Below, in pieces: positions 34,140-43,506 of a stretch of 64,000 nucleotides of DNA. The notes under the pieces are model-generated. The model made no database searches, had not been told where the DNA came from, and saw nothing but the letters and a program-made list of their open reading frames with translations. The position numbers were made by a program, and so were the translations under genes. This DNA is from Ruminococcaceae bacterium UBA3818. GTDB taxonomy: Bacteria; Bacillota; Clostridia; Oscillospirales; Ruminococcaceae. Position 1 is the stretch's first letter; every line of letters starts with the position of its first letter. The stretch spans positions 51,499 through 115,498 of the forward strand of contig DFDW01000025.1 of assembly GCA_002369315.1 (NCBI GenBank), written 5' to 3'.

Positions 34140-34327
34140 GGGGATAAAAATTATATTTTGACAAACTTCCGGCAATATTCCCCAAAAAAACCTTTCTTAT
34201 CCGCCGCGTATTTTACCGGTTTCGAATAAAGGGCTTCTTTTCGATGCGTAGTAGCGAAATAGGGCTTGGTTTTTGGAGAATTTTTTCTTTTTTCAATTTC
34301 TTTCTTTCCTTTCGTGCTTTCCTGTGG

Positions 34328-34333
34328 TATACT
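34328..34333 (+). promoter_or_regulatory. -10 of the aminotransferase-trpS operon
   Basis: TATACT with an upstream TG (extended -10) stands about 110 bases before the aminotransferase. No good -35 is seen. The leader in between has no recognisable riboswitch or T-box. Confidence 0.4.
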
Positions 34334-34445
34334 AAAAAACAATGAAAATTTGGGTTATCGCCATCAGGCTGGCTGCGAATCCGCCGCGCCTGGAGAGGAC
34401 GCATCTTTCGCGGCTTGTCCCGATTCCATTACAGGAGGCGTTTTT

Positions 34446-35633
34446 ATGCATTATCAGTTTTCGAAAAAGATAGAATCTCTGCAGCCGTCGGCTATCCGGG
34501 AGATTTTAAAAGCAACTGCCGATCCTTCCGTAATTTCTTTCGCGGCCGGCAACCCCGCGCCGGAAGCGTTTCCGGTAGAAGCGGTACAGAAAATGACCCG
34601 GGAAATATTAGAGGAAAATCCGATTCTGGCGCTGCAGTACTCGGTGACAGAAGGTTATCAGCCTCTGCGGGATCGTTTGGTCACTCTGGTCAAAGAGCGT
34701 TATGGCATTGGCCGGGATTTTGATCAGGTGCTGGTGGTTTCCGGCGCCCAGCAGGGCATTTGCCTGACGGCCCATTGCCTGCTGGATGATGGGGACAAGG
34801 TCATCAGCGAAAGTCCCAGCTTTATTGGTTCTCTGAATGCGTTTCGTTCTTTCCGCTCTCAGCTGGTGGGCGTGGAGATGGACGATGACGGCATCAACAT
34901 TGAAAAACTGGAAGCGGCGCTCAAAGCCAATCCCAACACGAAATTCATTTATACCATCCCCAACTTCCAGAATCCCACCGGCATTACCATGAGCCTGGAA
35001 AAGAGAAAGGAAGTATACCGCCTTGCGCTGCAGTACGGCGTTTTGATTTTGGAGGATAACCCCTATGGCGAACTTCGCTTTTCCGGCGAGGATGTGCCGA
35101 CCATCAAATCGATGGATACCGAGGGAATCGTCATTTACTGCGGAAGCTTTTCCAAGGTGCTGTCGCCCGGTCTGCGGGTGGGATACGTGGTGGCTCCCAA
35201 AGAGATCATCGCCAAGCTGACGGTGGCCAAGCAGTCCTCCGACGTACACACCACCATCCTTTCGCAGTTGATTTGCGATCGTTTCTTGAAAGAATATGAT
35301 TTTGATGCCCATGTCGCCGGCCTGCGGGAAATCTACCGCAAAAAATCCTCGCTGATGATCCGTCAGATCGACCAGCATTTCAATCCGGCGGTTGTACATA
35401 CCAATCCGGAAGGCGGTCTGTTCCTTTGGTGCACGCTCCCGAAAGGCAGCGATATGCTGGCGTTCTGTAAAGCGGCGGTGGAACAACAGGTCGCCGTAGT
35501 ACCGGGAACCGCCTTTTTGACCGATGACAACGGGACTTCCGAGTCGGTCCGCTTGAATTTCTCGACCCCCACTGACGAGCAGATTGTGGAAGGAATCAGC
35601 CGCCTGGGGGCTTTGACTCAAAAAATGTTCTAG
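34446..35633 (+). CDS. PLP-dependent aminotransferase (fold type I, LysN/MocR-like)
   Basis: The 395-residue enzyme starts at the ATG 34446 after GGAGG; an open frame upstream is not part of it. It shows FAAGNPAPEAFP near the start, the PLP-binding Asn and Asp regions (NFQNPTG, ILEDNPYGELRF), the Schiff-base Lys in GSFSKVLSPGLRVGY, and Arg near the C-terminus (VRLNFS). It belongs to the 2-aminoadipate/aromatic aminotransferase group; the substrate cannot be fixed. It is 13 bases from trpS and probably co-transcribed, which would suit an aromatic amino acid substrate, but this is only context. Confidence 0.9.
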   Translation: MHYQFSKKIESLQPSAIREILKATADPSVISFAAGNPAPEAFPVEAVQKMTREILEENPILALQYSVTEGYQPLRDRLVTLVKERYGIGRDFDQVLVVSGAQQGICLTAHCLLDDGDKVISESPSFIGSLNAFRSFRSQLVGVEMDDDGINIEKLEAALKANPNTKFIYTIPNFQNPTGITMSLEKRKEVYRLALQYGVLILEDNPYGELRFSGEDVPTIKSMDTEGIVIYCGSFSKVLSPGLRVGYVVAPKEIIAKLTVAKQSSDVHTTILSQLICDRFLKEYDFDAHVAGLREIYRKKSSLMIRQIDQHFNPAVVHTNPEGGLFLWCTLPKGSDMLAFCKAAVEQQVAVVPGTAFLTDDNGTSESVRLNFSTPTDEQIVEGISRLGALTQKMF

Positions 35634-35646
35634 GAAGGTGTTATTG

Positions 35647-36657
35647 ATGGAAAACCAAGCGCCTGCACGCAAAAAGATTATTTTTTCCGGCATTCAGCCC
35701 AGCGGACAGATCACCCTGGGCAATTATCTGGGCGCAGTCCGCAACTGGGTACAGCTGCAGGAGGACTACAACTGCATTTACAGCATTGTCAACATGCACG
35801 CGATCACTGTCCGGCAGGACCCGGCGCAGTTAAGACAGCGGACGCTGGAGGCGTACGCGCTGATTTTGGCCTGCGGCGTCGACCCGGAAAAATCCATTGC
35901 GTTTATTCAAAGTCATGTTAAGGAGCATGCGGAGGCCAACTGGGTGCTGGCCTGCTACACCCAGTTTGGAGAGCTGAACCGGATGACCCAGTTCAAAGAT
36001 AAATCCGCCAAAAATCCGGATAACATCAACGCCGGCCTGTTTACCTATCCGGTGCTCATGGCAGGGGATATCCTGCTTTATCAAACCGATCTGGTGCCGG
36101 TAGGCATTGATCAGAAGCAGCATTTGGAACTGGCCAGAGATGTGGCGATCCGCTTTAACGGCCAGCATGGCAACACCTTTGTGGTGCCGGACGGCTATAT
36201 CCCGAAAATGGGCGCCAAGATCATGTCCTTGCAGGACCCTGCCAAGAAGATGAGCAAGTCCGATCCGAACCCCAAAGGCTGTGTTTATATCCTCGACCCG
36301 CCGGAAACCATCATCAAAAAGTTTAAAAGCGCTGTTACCGATTCCGAGGCCCAGGTGGCATATCGGGAAGGAAAAGACGGCATCAATAATCTGATGACCA
36401 TCTATTCCTGCGTTACCGGCAAGTCTTATGAGGCAATCGAGGCCGAATTTGCCGGAAAAGGCTACGGTGATTTTAAAATGGCTGTCGGCCAGGCGGTAGC
36501 GGATCATCTGGCTCCGATCCGTGAAAGATATCATCAGCTGATGAATGATAAGCCTTATCTGGAAAGCTGTTACCGTTCGGGCGCGGAAAAGGCGTCCCGC
36601 ATTGCAGGCCGTACGCTGGAAAAGGTTTATAAAAAGGTTGGCTTCCTTTCAAAATAG
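35647..36657 (+). CDS. trpS: Tryptophanyl-tRNA synthetase
   Basis: It charges tRNA-Trp. The 336-residue class I synthetase has the HIGH-like site FSGIQPSGQITLGNYLGA and the KMSKS loop KKMSKSDPN, plus DLVPVGIDQKQHLELARD. The start ATG at 35647 follows AGGAAGGTG. No T-box leader is seen in the 13 bases before it. A strong terminator follows. Confidence 0.96.
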   Translation: MENQAPARKKIIFSGIQPSGQITLGNYLGAVRNWVQLQEDYNCIYSIVNMHAITVRQDPAQLRQRTLEAYALILACGVDPEKSIAFIQSHVKEHAEANWVLACYTQFGELNRMTQFKDKSAKNPDNINAGLFTYPVLMAGDILLYQTDLVPVGIDQKQHLELARDVAIRFNGQHGNTFVVPDGYIPKMGAKIMSLQDPAKKMSKSDPNPKGCVYILDPPETIIKKFKSAVTDSEAQVAYREGKDGINNLMTIYSCVTGKSYEAIEAEFAGKGYGDFKMAVGQAVADHLAPIRERYHQLMNDKPYLESCYRSGAEKASRIAGRTLEKVYKKVGFLSK

Positions 36658-36671
36658 CTTTTCTTTTGCTG

Positions 36672-36702
36672 GCGCCCCTCCGAACTTCGGAGGGGCGCTT
36701 TT
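36672..36702 (+). terminator. Terminator after trpS
   Basis: A 12-bp GC-rich stem (36672-36683 with 36687-36698) is followed by TTTT. Confidence 0.85.
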
Positions 36703-36731
36703 GATTCCGCCGATATTTCCGCCGCGACCGG

Positions 36732-36760
36732 TACTATTTCGGACAAAAGGGTCATATAGT
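36732..36760 (+). promoter_or_regulatory. Possible sigma-E promoter of spoIVA
   Basis: CATATAGT (36753-36760) fits the mother-cell sigma-E -10 pattern (CATAxAxT). A loose -35 candidate (TACTATT, 36732-36738) is 14 bases upstream. The coding start is 130 bases further on. Confidence 0.35.
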
Positions 36761-36895
36761 TGTGGTAGCGAAACGCGCAAGGGAACGGTGTTTTATGGAT
36801 GGCAGCAAGCAAAGCGATCCCCGGCCAGGCCGCGCCAATCCGTTTTTCACATAGGATACCCGCGAAAAGCAGCGATCAACAAGGAGGCTAGATCA

Positions 36896-38374
36896 ATGGA
36901 AAACCGCAGCATTTATCAGGACATTGCGATGCGGACCGGCGGAGATATTTATTTAGGCCTTGTGGGGCCGGTCCGTACGGGAAAGTCGACCTTTATCAAA
37001 AAATTCATGGAAACACTGGTCATCCCCAATATCGACAGCGATTACCGCCGGGAGCGGGCGGTAGATGAATTGCCGCAGTCGGCTGCGGGGAAAACCATTA
37101 TGACCACCGAGCCAAAGTTTATCCCCGAAGAGGCAGTGGAGGTCTTTTTAGACAATCAGGCATCGTTCCGGGTACGGCTGATCGATTGTGTGGGATATGT
37201 GGTACCCAGTGCGCTGGGATATGTGGAAAACGATGGGCCACGTATGGTCATGACCCCGTGGTTTGAAGAAGAGGTTCCTTTTAACATGGCGGCGGAGATC
37301 GGCACCCGAAAGGTGATTCAGGAACATTCCACCATCGGTCTTGTGGTAACGACCGACGGCTCGATCAGCGATATTCCCCGGGAAGAGTACGAGCAGGCGG
37401 AAGAGAGGGTCATTTCGGAGTTGAAAGAGATCGAAAAACCGTTTGTAGTGCTGTTAAACGCCACAGAGCCAGGCACCGCGAAGGTGCAGGATCTGGCGCG
37501 GCAGTTGGCGGAAAAATATGAAGTACCGGTTATGCCGGTCAACTGTCTGGAGCTGACCCAAAATGATATCCGCCAGATCATGTCTGCCGTTTTATACCAA
37601 TTTCCGGTCAAGGAGATCTGTGTGGATTTTCCGCGCTGGATTCTTTCACTGAAGCAGGATCACTGGCTGCGTCGGGAGTTGGTCGGCACAATTCTGGAAC
37701 ACGCTCAGCAGATTGCCCGTATCCAGGATGTAGCATCTGCTATGGCAAAAACTGCGGAACAGGAGCATGTAGAAAGCGCGTTTGTTTCCGAAATCGATCT
37801 GGGCCGTGGCCGGGTCAAGCTGCTGATGCAGGTGCCGGGGAACCTTTTGTATGAGATTATCGATGAAATGACCGGTTTGACAATCGGTTCCGAAGCGGGG
37901 CTGATGCCGTGTATGATCGAATTGGCCCAGATGAAGCGGGATTACGAGAAAATCAAGGGCGCATTAGACCAGGTGGAGGCAGTGGGCTACGGTATTGTCA
38001 TGCCCACATTGGATGAGCTTAAGCTGGAGGAACCGGAAATCGTTAAGCAGGGCAGCCGCTACGGCGTGCGCTTAAAAGCCAGCGCGCCGTCGATCCACAT
38101 GATGAAAGCGGATATTACCACGGAAATTTCGCCGATTGTCGGGTCGGAAAAGCAGTCGGAGGAACTGGTCATGTATTTGCTGCAGGAGTTTGAGGATAGC
38201 CCGGAGAAAATATGGGAGTCGAACATTTTTGGCAAGTCGCTGCATTCCCTGGTCAATGAGGGGCTGCACAATAAGCTTTACCGAATGCCCCAGGAGGCCC
38301 GTCTCAAGCTGCAGGAGACCATCGAGCGTATTATCAACGAGGGCTGCACAGGGCTGATCTGCATTATCATTTAA
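36896..38374 (+). CDS. spoIVA: Stage IV sporulation protein A (coat morphogenetic ATPase)
   Basis: SpoIVA polymerises with ATP into the basement layer of the spore coat, anchored to the forespore by SpoVM. The 492 residues equal the Bacillus length. The N-terminal part has the Walker A GPVRTGKSTFIKKF, IDSDYRRERAVDELPQS, and LIDCVGYVVP in the Walker B region. The C-terminal half includes SLVNEGLHNKLYRMP and ends in the conserved NEGCTGLICIII. AAGGAGG lies before the ATG at 36896; the longer open frame upstream overlaps trpS and is not real. The protein is intact. Confidence 0.96.
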   Translation: MENRSIYQDIAMRTGGDIYLGLVGPVRTGKSTFIKKFMETLVIPNIDSDYRRERAVDELPQSAAGKTIMTTEPKFIPEEAVEVFLDNQASFRVRLIDCVGYVVPSALGYVENDGPRMVMTPWFEEEVPFNMAAEIGTRKVIQEHSTIGLVVTTDGSISDIPREEYEQAEERVISELKEIEKPFVVLLNATEPGTAKVQDLARQLAEKYEVPVMPVNCLELTQNDIRQIMSAVLYQFPVKEICVDFPRWILSLKQDHWLRRELVGTILEHAQQIARIQDVASAMAKTAEQEHVESAFVSEIDLGRGRVKLLMQVPGNLLYEIIDEMTGLTIGSEAGLMPCMIELAQMKRDYEKIKGALDQVEAVGYGIVMPTLDELKLEEPEIVKQGSRYGVRLKASAPSIHMMKADITTEISPIVGSEKQSEELVMYLLQEFEDSPEKIWESNIFGKSLHSLVNEGLHNKLYRMPQEARLKLQETIERIINEGCTGLICIII

Positions 38375-38390
38375 CAAATATCGATGCCGC

Positions 38391-38420
38391 AAAGGCGCCG
38401 GAGGATCCGGCGCCTTTTTT
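38391..38420 (+). terminator. Terminator after spoIVA
   Basis: An 11-bp stem (AAAGGCGCCGG with CCGGCGCCTTT) and a 5-base loop are followed by T residues. Confidence 0.85.
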
Positions 38421-38442
38421 GGTCCGCCTCAAAAAGAATTCT

Positions 38443-38470
38443 TTTACAGATGGGATTTCTGTGGTATACT
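38443..38470 (+). promoter_or_regulatory. Promoter of the DivIVA-like gene
   Basis: TTTACA (38443-38448), 16 bases and TATACT (38465-38470) with an upstream TG form the promoter. Confidence 0.5.
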
Positions 38471-38592
38471 GATAAAAAATGGCAGATTTCCGTGTTTTAC
38501 GGCAGCCGGTGGCCGCTTGATTTCGGAAAGCGGCGCGCACAGGTCGAAAAATTGGGAAAAAGAAGGAACGAATGGAAAAAGGGGAACGCAAA

Positions 38593-39411
38593 ATGGCAAA
38601 AGGAGATTTGTTTTCCACGGTGCTGCGTGGTTTTCATAAAGAGCAGGTATCACAGTATCTGAATGATCTGATCCGCAAATATGAGCGGGAAAAAGAAGAA
38701 CTGAATCAAAAATACGCGGGTATCAACCCGGATACGGTCAATGACCTTCGGCGGGAAAATGAGGAGCTGCGCCGGGCGCTGGAGCAGGAAAAGGCGCGCG
38801 CCGCGGAATCGGAAAAACAGCGGGAGGAAATGCCGGGGGAGGCCGACCTGGAACGGCTGAAGGTTTTGACGGGCCAGATCAAATCCCGGATGGAAGAAGC
38901 AAGGCGCATGGAGCAGCAGGCGCGCCGGGAGAGCGAAAGAATCATTGCCGCCGCGAGAATAGAGGGGCAAACCATTTTAAACAAAGCAAAAGAAGCGGGA
39001 AGCGAAGGAATATCCGCATTGGGGCGCCGCCGCAGGGAACTGGATCAGGAGGCAGAACGGATTTCAAAAGAAAAAAGCGATGCGCATGACCTGACGGCGC
39101 AGGCGATGAAAAATGCGGATGAGATTCGCACAGCTGCCTGCCGGGAGCGGGAGACGATTTTGGAAGACGCGCGGGCACAGGCACAGCAGATCCTGCAGGA
39201 GGCAAGGGAGGAATCGGCAAAAATCCTTCGCCAGGCACAAGAGGAAAAAACGCTGCAGATGGATCAGATGCGGGAGGAAACTGCCGCAGTCAAATCGAAA
39301 CTCAACGGTATGGCGTACCGGCTTACCAATTTGTCGCAGGAGCTGGAGCGCTTTGATGATTTGATGGCACAGCAGAACGCAGACGTATCCGGAAAAAGAA
39401 AACAGCCGTAG
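38593..39411 (+). CDS. DivIVA-like coiled-coil protein
   Basis: The 272-residue protein opens with a short DivIVA-type N-terminal domain (FSTVLRGFHKEQVSQYLNDLI) that in the family binds curved membrane at poles and septa. Nearly all the rest is a charged coiled coil rich in Glu, Arg, Ala and Gln, with an IAAARIEGQTILNKAKEAG stretch like that of SepIVA/GpsB-like relatives. I place the start at ATG 38593 (AAAAGGGG before it); ATG 38572 also has a site and would add seven residues. The role is probably cell division or polar organisation, but the partner is unknown. Confidence 0.8.
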   Translation: MAKGDLFSTVLRGFHKEQVSQYLNDLIRKYEREKEELNQKYAGINPDTVNDLRRENEELRRALEQEKARAAESEKQREEMPGEADLERLKVLTGQIKSRMEEARRMEQQARRESERIIAAARIEGQTILNKAKEAGSEGISALGRRRRELDQEAERISKEKSDAHDLTAQAMKNADEIRTAACRERETILEDARAQAQQILQEAREESAKILRQAQEEKTLQMDQMREETAAVKSKLNGMAYRLTNLSQELERFDDLMAQQNADVSGKRKQP

Positions 39412-39577
39412 CGGGGAAAGGGATATCCCGGTCAAGGAGCAAACGAAGATTGCCTGCTGCGTTTTGGACAAAACGGGCAGTGGTTTTCTTTGTGCCGGTA
39501 CAGCCGGCAATCAATCTGAAGGCGGGGAAGCCGCCTGAAATTTTCCGTTCCTTTCGGAGCGGGCGGGGAGGAATAAG

Positions 39578-40369
39578 ATGCCTGCGATGTACGCGCATGA
39601 TACCTTTGGCAGAAAGGTGGCGGCGAAGCTGCCCTTATCGGTGAAACAGCCGATTTTGCAGTTCCCTCAGATGTTCCGGGTGGGGCTGCAAGGGCCGGAC
39701 ATTTTGTTTTTTTACAATCCTTTTACCGAGCATCCGGTGGGCAACAAAGGCCGGTCTCTTCATAAAACCACAGCCGCTTCCTTTTTTGAGAACGCGCGGA
39801 AAATTTGGGAAGACGGCGGGAAAAGACCGTCGCAGCTTTCGTATTTAATGGGCTTTTTGTGCCATTTCATGTTGGACAGCGCCTGCCATCCGTATATTGA
39901 CGGGCAGGCGGAAACGATTGGGGTGGGGCATATTGCCATCGAGACGGAATTTGAGAGAATGCTGCTCTCGCTGGACGGCAAAGCCCCGGAGTCTTTCCCG
40001 GTGGGCTACTGCATGCCGACAGACGGGGATCTTGCTGCTCAGATCGCGCCGTTTTACGAAGGGGTCTCCGTGCGGGAGATCGACAAAAGCATCCGCGCGA
40101 TGCGCCGCTATAAAAATATGCTGGTGATGCCGAACCCGCTGGTCAGAGAGACGGCAAAGAAAGGACTTAGGCTGATCGGGCAGTACAATGCCATCAATCA
40201 GCACATTATCTCACCAGAAGCGGATCTCCGGTGCCGGACGGTCTGCGAGCATCTGCTGGAACTGTACCGGCGGACGATTCCGCAAGCAGTTGCGCAGGAA
40301 GAGGCATTTGCCGGTGCTATAACAGGCAAAGGGAAGTTTGACGAACGGCTGAATCGGATTTTTGAGTGA
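39578..40369 (+). CDS. Zinc-dependent phospholipase C family protein
   Basis: The 263-residue protein matches the zinc-dependent phospholipase C fold: an N-terminal YAHDTFGRKV, FRVGLQGPDILFFY with the metal-site Asp, and YLMGFLCHFMLDSACHPYID with closely spaced His residues and an Asp, then HIAIETEFERMLL with further His and Glu ligands. No signal peptide is visible, so it seems cytoplasmic, as in many clostridial members whose substrate is unknown. GGGGAGG precedes the ATG. An Atg22-type transporter follows closely. Confidence 0.85.
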   Translation: MPAMYAHDTFGRKVAAKLPLSVKQPILQFPQMFRVGLQGPDILFFYNPFTEHPVGNKGRSLHKTTAASFFENARKIWEDGGKRPSQLSYLMGFLCHFMLDSACHPYIDGQAETIGVGHIAIETEFERMLLSLDGKAPESFPVGYCMPTDGDLAAQIAPFYEGVSVREIDKSIRAMRRYKNMLVMPNPLVRETAKKGLRLIGQYNAINQHIISPEADLRCRTVCEHLLELYRRTIPQAVAQEEAFAGAITGKGKFDERLNRIFE

Positions 40370-40380
40370 GGGAAGAGAGC

Positions 40381-41628
40381 ATGACAAAAGAAAAATTGAC
40401 CAAGCTGGAGAAATACTGGATTTTGTATGACGTAGCCAATTCCGCCTTTATTTTGTTGGTGGCAACGATTGTTCCGATTTATTTCAACAGCTTGGCGGCA
40501 AATGCCGGCATATCGGAAGTGAATTATCTGGCCTATTGGGGATACGCCACGTCTGTTGCGACGCTGATCGTGGCGCTGATCGGGCCGGTGCTGGGTACGA
40601 TGGCAGATGCGAAAAATCTGAAGAAGCCGATTTTCACCATCAGCATGATGGTCGGCGTGCTGGGATGCGCAGCGCTGTCTTTTCCTGTGCCGTGGATTGT
40701 TTTTTTGTCGATTTTTGTCATTGCGAAGGTGGGCTTTTCCGCCAGCTTGATTTTTTACGATTCCATGCTGTCTGATGTGACGGCACCCGACCGTATGGAT
40801 GAAGTGTCTTCCCAGGGATATGCCTGGGGATACATAGGAAGCTGCATTCCTTTTGTCATCAGCCTGGGTATTGTTTTAGGAAATGAAGCGCTGGGCATCT
40901 CCATGACTGTGGCAATGGGAATTTCCTTTTTCCTCAATGCTGCATGGTGGCTGCTTTTAACGCTGCCTTTGCTGCGGCATTATAAACAGGTCCACTATTC
41001 TCCCAAGCGGGAGCATCCGGTGCGGGACGCATTCGGCACGTTGTATCACACGTTCCGGGAAATCAAAACCCAAAAGCACATTTTCCTGTTTTTGCTGGCG
41101 TTCTTTTTCTTTATCGACGGGGTCTATACCATTATCGATATGGCTACCGCGTTCGGCAGCGCCCTGGGCTTTGATTCCACCATGCTGCTGCTGGCGCTGC
41201 TGCTGACGCAGGTGGTTGCTTTCCCGTTCGCGTTGATTTTTGGCAAAGCAGCGAAAAAATACCGCAACGATACCCTGATCAAAATCTGCATCGTGGCATA
41301 CACAGCAATCGCATTGTTTGCCATCCAGCTGGATCAGGTCTGGGAATTCTGGATGCTTGCAGGATGCGTGGGGATGTTCCAGGGAGGCATTCAGGCGCTG
41401 TCCAGGTCCTATTTTGCCAAAATTATTCCACCGGAAAAAGCAGGGGAGTATTTCGGATTGTTCGATATTTGCGGCAAAGGCGCTTCTTTTATGGGAACCG
41501 CAATGGTCGGCTTGTTTACACAGCTGACAGGAAGCACCAACTGGGGCATTTCTATTTTGGCCGTGATTTTTATTGTCGGATTGGTCCTGTTCCATTATGC
41601 AGCCAAGCAGAATTTCGCAAAAAAATAG
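40381..41628 (+). CDS. MFS transporter, UMF1/Atg22-like
   Basis: The 415-residue protein has 12 predicted membrane helices and the hallmarks of the Atg22/UMF1 family: YDVANSAFILLVATIVPIYF at the N-terminus, GPVLGTMAD, SSQGYAWGYIGS in the middle and GGIQALSRSYFAKIIPPEKAGEYFGLFDICGKGASFMG in the second half. These transporters export amino acids from vacuoles in fungi; the bacterial substrate is unknown. It starts 11 bases after the phospholipase-like gene and is probably co-transcribed. A terminator follows. Confidence 0.92.
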   Translation: MTKEKLTKLEKYWILYDVANSAFILLVATIVPIYFNSLAANAGISEVNYLAYWGYATSVATLIVALIGPVLGTMADAKNLKKPIFTISMMVGVLGCAALSFPVPWIVFLSIFVIAKVGFSASLIFYDSMLSDVTAPDRMDEVSSQGYAWGYIGSCIPFVISLGIVLGNEALGISMTVAMGISFFLNAAWWLLLTLPLLRHYKQVHYSPKREHPVRDAFGTLYHTFREIKTQKHIFLFLLAFFFFIDGVYTIIDMATAFGSALGFDSTMLLLALLLTQVVAFPFALIFGKAAKKYRNDTLIKICIVAYTAIALFAIQLDQVWEFWMLAGCVGMFQGGIQALSRSYFAKIIPPEKAGEYFGLFDICGKGASFMGTAMVGLFTQLTGSTNWGISILAVIFIVGLVLFHYAAKQNFAKK

Positions 41629-41659
41629 AGTATTTCGGGTAAAAAAAGGATTTTTTGAA

Positions 41660-41687
41660 AAAAGCGGTGCAGTTTTGCGCCGCTTTT
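41660..41687 (+). terminator. Terminator after the MFS gene
   Basis: Arms AAAAGCGGTGCA and TGCGCCGCTTTT are followed by T residues. Confidence 0.75.
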
Positions 41688-41753
41688 TTACGTCATTTTG
41701 ATGAAAAATATGAAAATTTTTTACAAATCATAGACCAGCAGTATGATTTATTA

Positions 41754-41759
41754 TATAAT
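41754..41759 (+). promoter_or_regulatory. -10 of the MATE gene
   Basis: TATAAT stands 68 bases before the start codon; the -35 is not clear. Confidence 0.4.
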
Positions 41760-41826
41760 GTTATAGAATAAATGATTTGGTTAGGTGGTGAGATGTGCCG
41801 GAAGCAGTGGCGGAAGGCAGAAAAAT

Positions 41827-43284
41827 ATGCGAGACAATCAATCGAAAATCCACGGGTTGGCCCTTGATTTGGTAGAAGAAGGGCAGGATCTCTCACTGTG
41901 GGAACAAAAGGTGCAGAAGAAAAAAGCGCCCCTTCCACAGGGTGTGACCAACAAAATGATGTATGCGGACGTGATCCGGATTGCATGGCCGTCGATGGTA
42001 GAACTTTTGCTGACGCAGCTGGCCTCGATGATTGATTTGATGATGGTGGGACAGCTGGGTGCATGGGCGCTTACCTCAGTGGGACTGACGACTCAGCCCA
42101 AATTTTTATTCATGACGATTTTTCAGGCGCTGAACGTGGGCGCCACGGCAATGGTCGCCCGCTCAAAAGGGGCCGGGCGGCAGGATAAAGCCAACCTGAT
42201 TATGCGTCAGGCGCTGATGATGACATTTTTAGTGGCAATTGCCATGTCTTTTATCGGGTATTTTTCTTCTGAATGGATGGTCAAATTTATGGGCGCTTCC
42301 GATGCGGAGAGCCTGGCCGGCGGAACCATCTATCTGCAAATCCAGATGATCGGATTTGTGCCCATGGCCCTGACAACGGTTATCACAGCTGTTTTGCGGG
42401 GAGTCGGAGATTCACGCACGGCGATGATTTACAATGTTGTGGCCAACGTGGTCAATGTAATTCTCAATTATTTTTTGATTTACGGACATATGGGATTTCC
42501 TGCTCTGGGAATTGCCGGCGCGTCTTTGGCGACAATCCTGGGACAGGCAGTAGCGATGGTCATGGCCTTTTACGCGGTCATGCGGCGCCGCAGCGGCTAT
42601 CTGCATCTTCGGCTGACGGATGGTTTTTTGCCAGACAAAGAGTCGATTGCGTCGATTTTTAAAATCGGTTTTCCGGCGATGGTGGAACAGCTGGTCATGC
42701 GTGCCGGCATGATTATCTATTCCAAAACAGTTGCTTCGTTGGGGACAGTCGCATTCGCGACCCATCAGGTGTGTATGAATATTCAGGCGCTGTCGTTTAT
42801 GAATGGCCAGGCGTTCGGCGTTTCCGCCACGTCGCTGGTGGGCCAGTGCCTGGGCAAGCGCCGGCCGGATATGGCGGAGCAGTACAGCCGCCGTACCCGC
42901 CGGGTGGGGATGATGGTTTCTCTGTTTTTGGCAACCTGCTTTGTTTTGTTTTCCCATCAAATTGTTGCCTTGTACAACAATGATCCGGAAATTGTGTCGC
43001 TGGGCGGAACAATTTTGATGTTCATTGCTTTCATTCAGCCGTTTCAGGCCTCCCAGTTTATTTTGGCAGGCGTTTTGCGCGGCGCCGGCGATACCCGCGC
43101 GACAGCGGTTATCACCTTCATGACGGTACTGCTGGTACGCCCAGGACTGGCCATTTTGATGATTTATGGATTCCATTTGGGGCTGCCGGGCGCTTGGGTC
43201 GCTTTGGCGGCAGACCAGCTGCTGCGGTCTTTGCTGGTATGGATTCGGTACCGTACCGGAAAATGGAAGACGATCAAAGTGTGA
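41827..43284 (+). CDS. MATE family efflux transporter
   Basis: The 485-residue protein is a drug/sodium or proton antiporter of the MATE family. After a polar N-terminus of about 45 residues come 12 membrane helices with IAWPSMVELLLTQLASMIDLMMVG, NVGATAMVARSKGAG, VLRGVGDSRTAMIYNVVANVVNVILNYFLI and, in the second half, the related GVLRGAGDTRATAVITF. Both halves of the pseudo-symmetric fold are complete. I take ATG 41827 as the start; a GTG at 41785 lacks a good site. Confidence 0.93.
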   Translation: MRDNQSKIHGLALDLVEEGQDLSLWEQKVQKKKAPLPQGVTNKMMYADVIRIAWPSMVELLLTQLASMIDLMMVGQLGAWALTSVGLTTQPKFLFMTIFQALNVGATAMVARSKGAGRQDKANLIMRQALMMTFLVAIAMSFIGYFSSEWMVKFMGASDAESLAGGTIYLQIQMIGFVPMALTTVITAVLRGVGDSRTAMIYNVVANVVNVILNYFLIYGHMGFPALGIAGASLATILGQAVAMVMAFYAVMRRRSGYLHLRLTDGFLPDKESIASIFKIGFPAMVEQLVMRAGMIIYSKTVASLGTVAFATHQVCMNIQALSFMNGQAFGVSATSLVGQCLGKRRPDMAEQYSRRTRRVGMMVSLFLATCFVLFSHQIVALYNNDPEIVSLGGTILMFIAFIQPFQASQFILAGVLRGAGDTRATAVITFMTVLLVRPGLAILMIYGFHLGLPGAWVALAADQLLRSLLVWIRYRTGKWKTIKV

Positions 43285-43306
43285 GAAAAGCACTGATTTA
43301 TGCAGC

Positions 43307-43338
43307 AAAAAGAGACGGTCGTTCCGTCTCTTTTTTTT
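43307..43338 (+). terminator. Terminator after the MATE gene
   Basis: An 11-bp stem of AAAAGAGACGG and CCGTCTCTTTT with a long T-run follows the MATE stop. Confidence 0.85.
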
Positions 43339-43435
43339 GCGCATATCTTATCACGGTGATTTGGGTCAGGACATTTTCGCCGGCTGGAAGAGAGAAACAT
43401 TCATGATTTATTCATAATAGGGCACACAATACCTG

Positions 43436-43486
43436 TTGACAAAAACAAAAGGAAGAAGTATATTCAAATAGTTAGATTATCAAACT
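43436..43486 (+). promoter_or_regulatory. FAS II operon promoter with FabT-like operator
   Basis: TTGACA (43436-43441), exactly 17 bases and TATATT (43459-43464) form a strong promoter. AGTTAGATTATCAAACT (43470-43486) is an inverted repeat with one mismatch over the transcription start and resembles the FabT box (AGTTTGAnnnTCAAACT type). Confidence 0.7.
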
Positions 43487-43506
43487 AATTTTTTGGAGGA
43501 TTGGAT

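Noticed and set aside
34334..34445. Riboswitch or T-box before the aminotransferase and trpS
   Set aside because: The leader is about 110 bases and shows no T-box sequence, specifier stem or terminator.
36545..36895. Long N-terminal extension of SpoIVA
   Set aside because: It overlaps trpS and its terminator. From 36896 the length equals that of Bacillus SpoIVA.
39412..39577. Small gene between the DivIVA-like and phospholipase-like genes
   Set aside because: The frames have no ribosome binding site with start; only two short GC-rich hairpins are seen.
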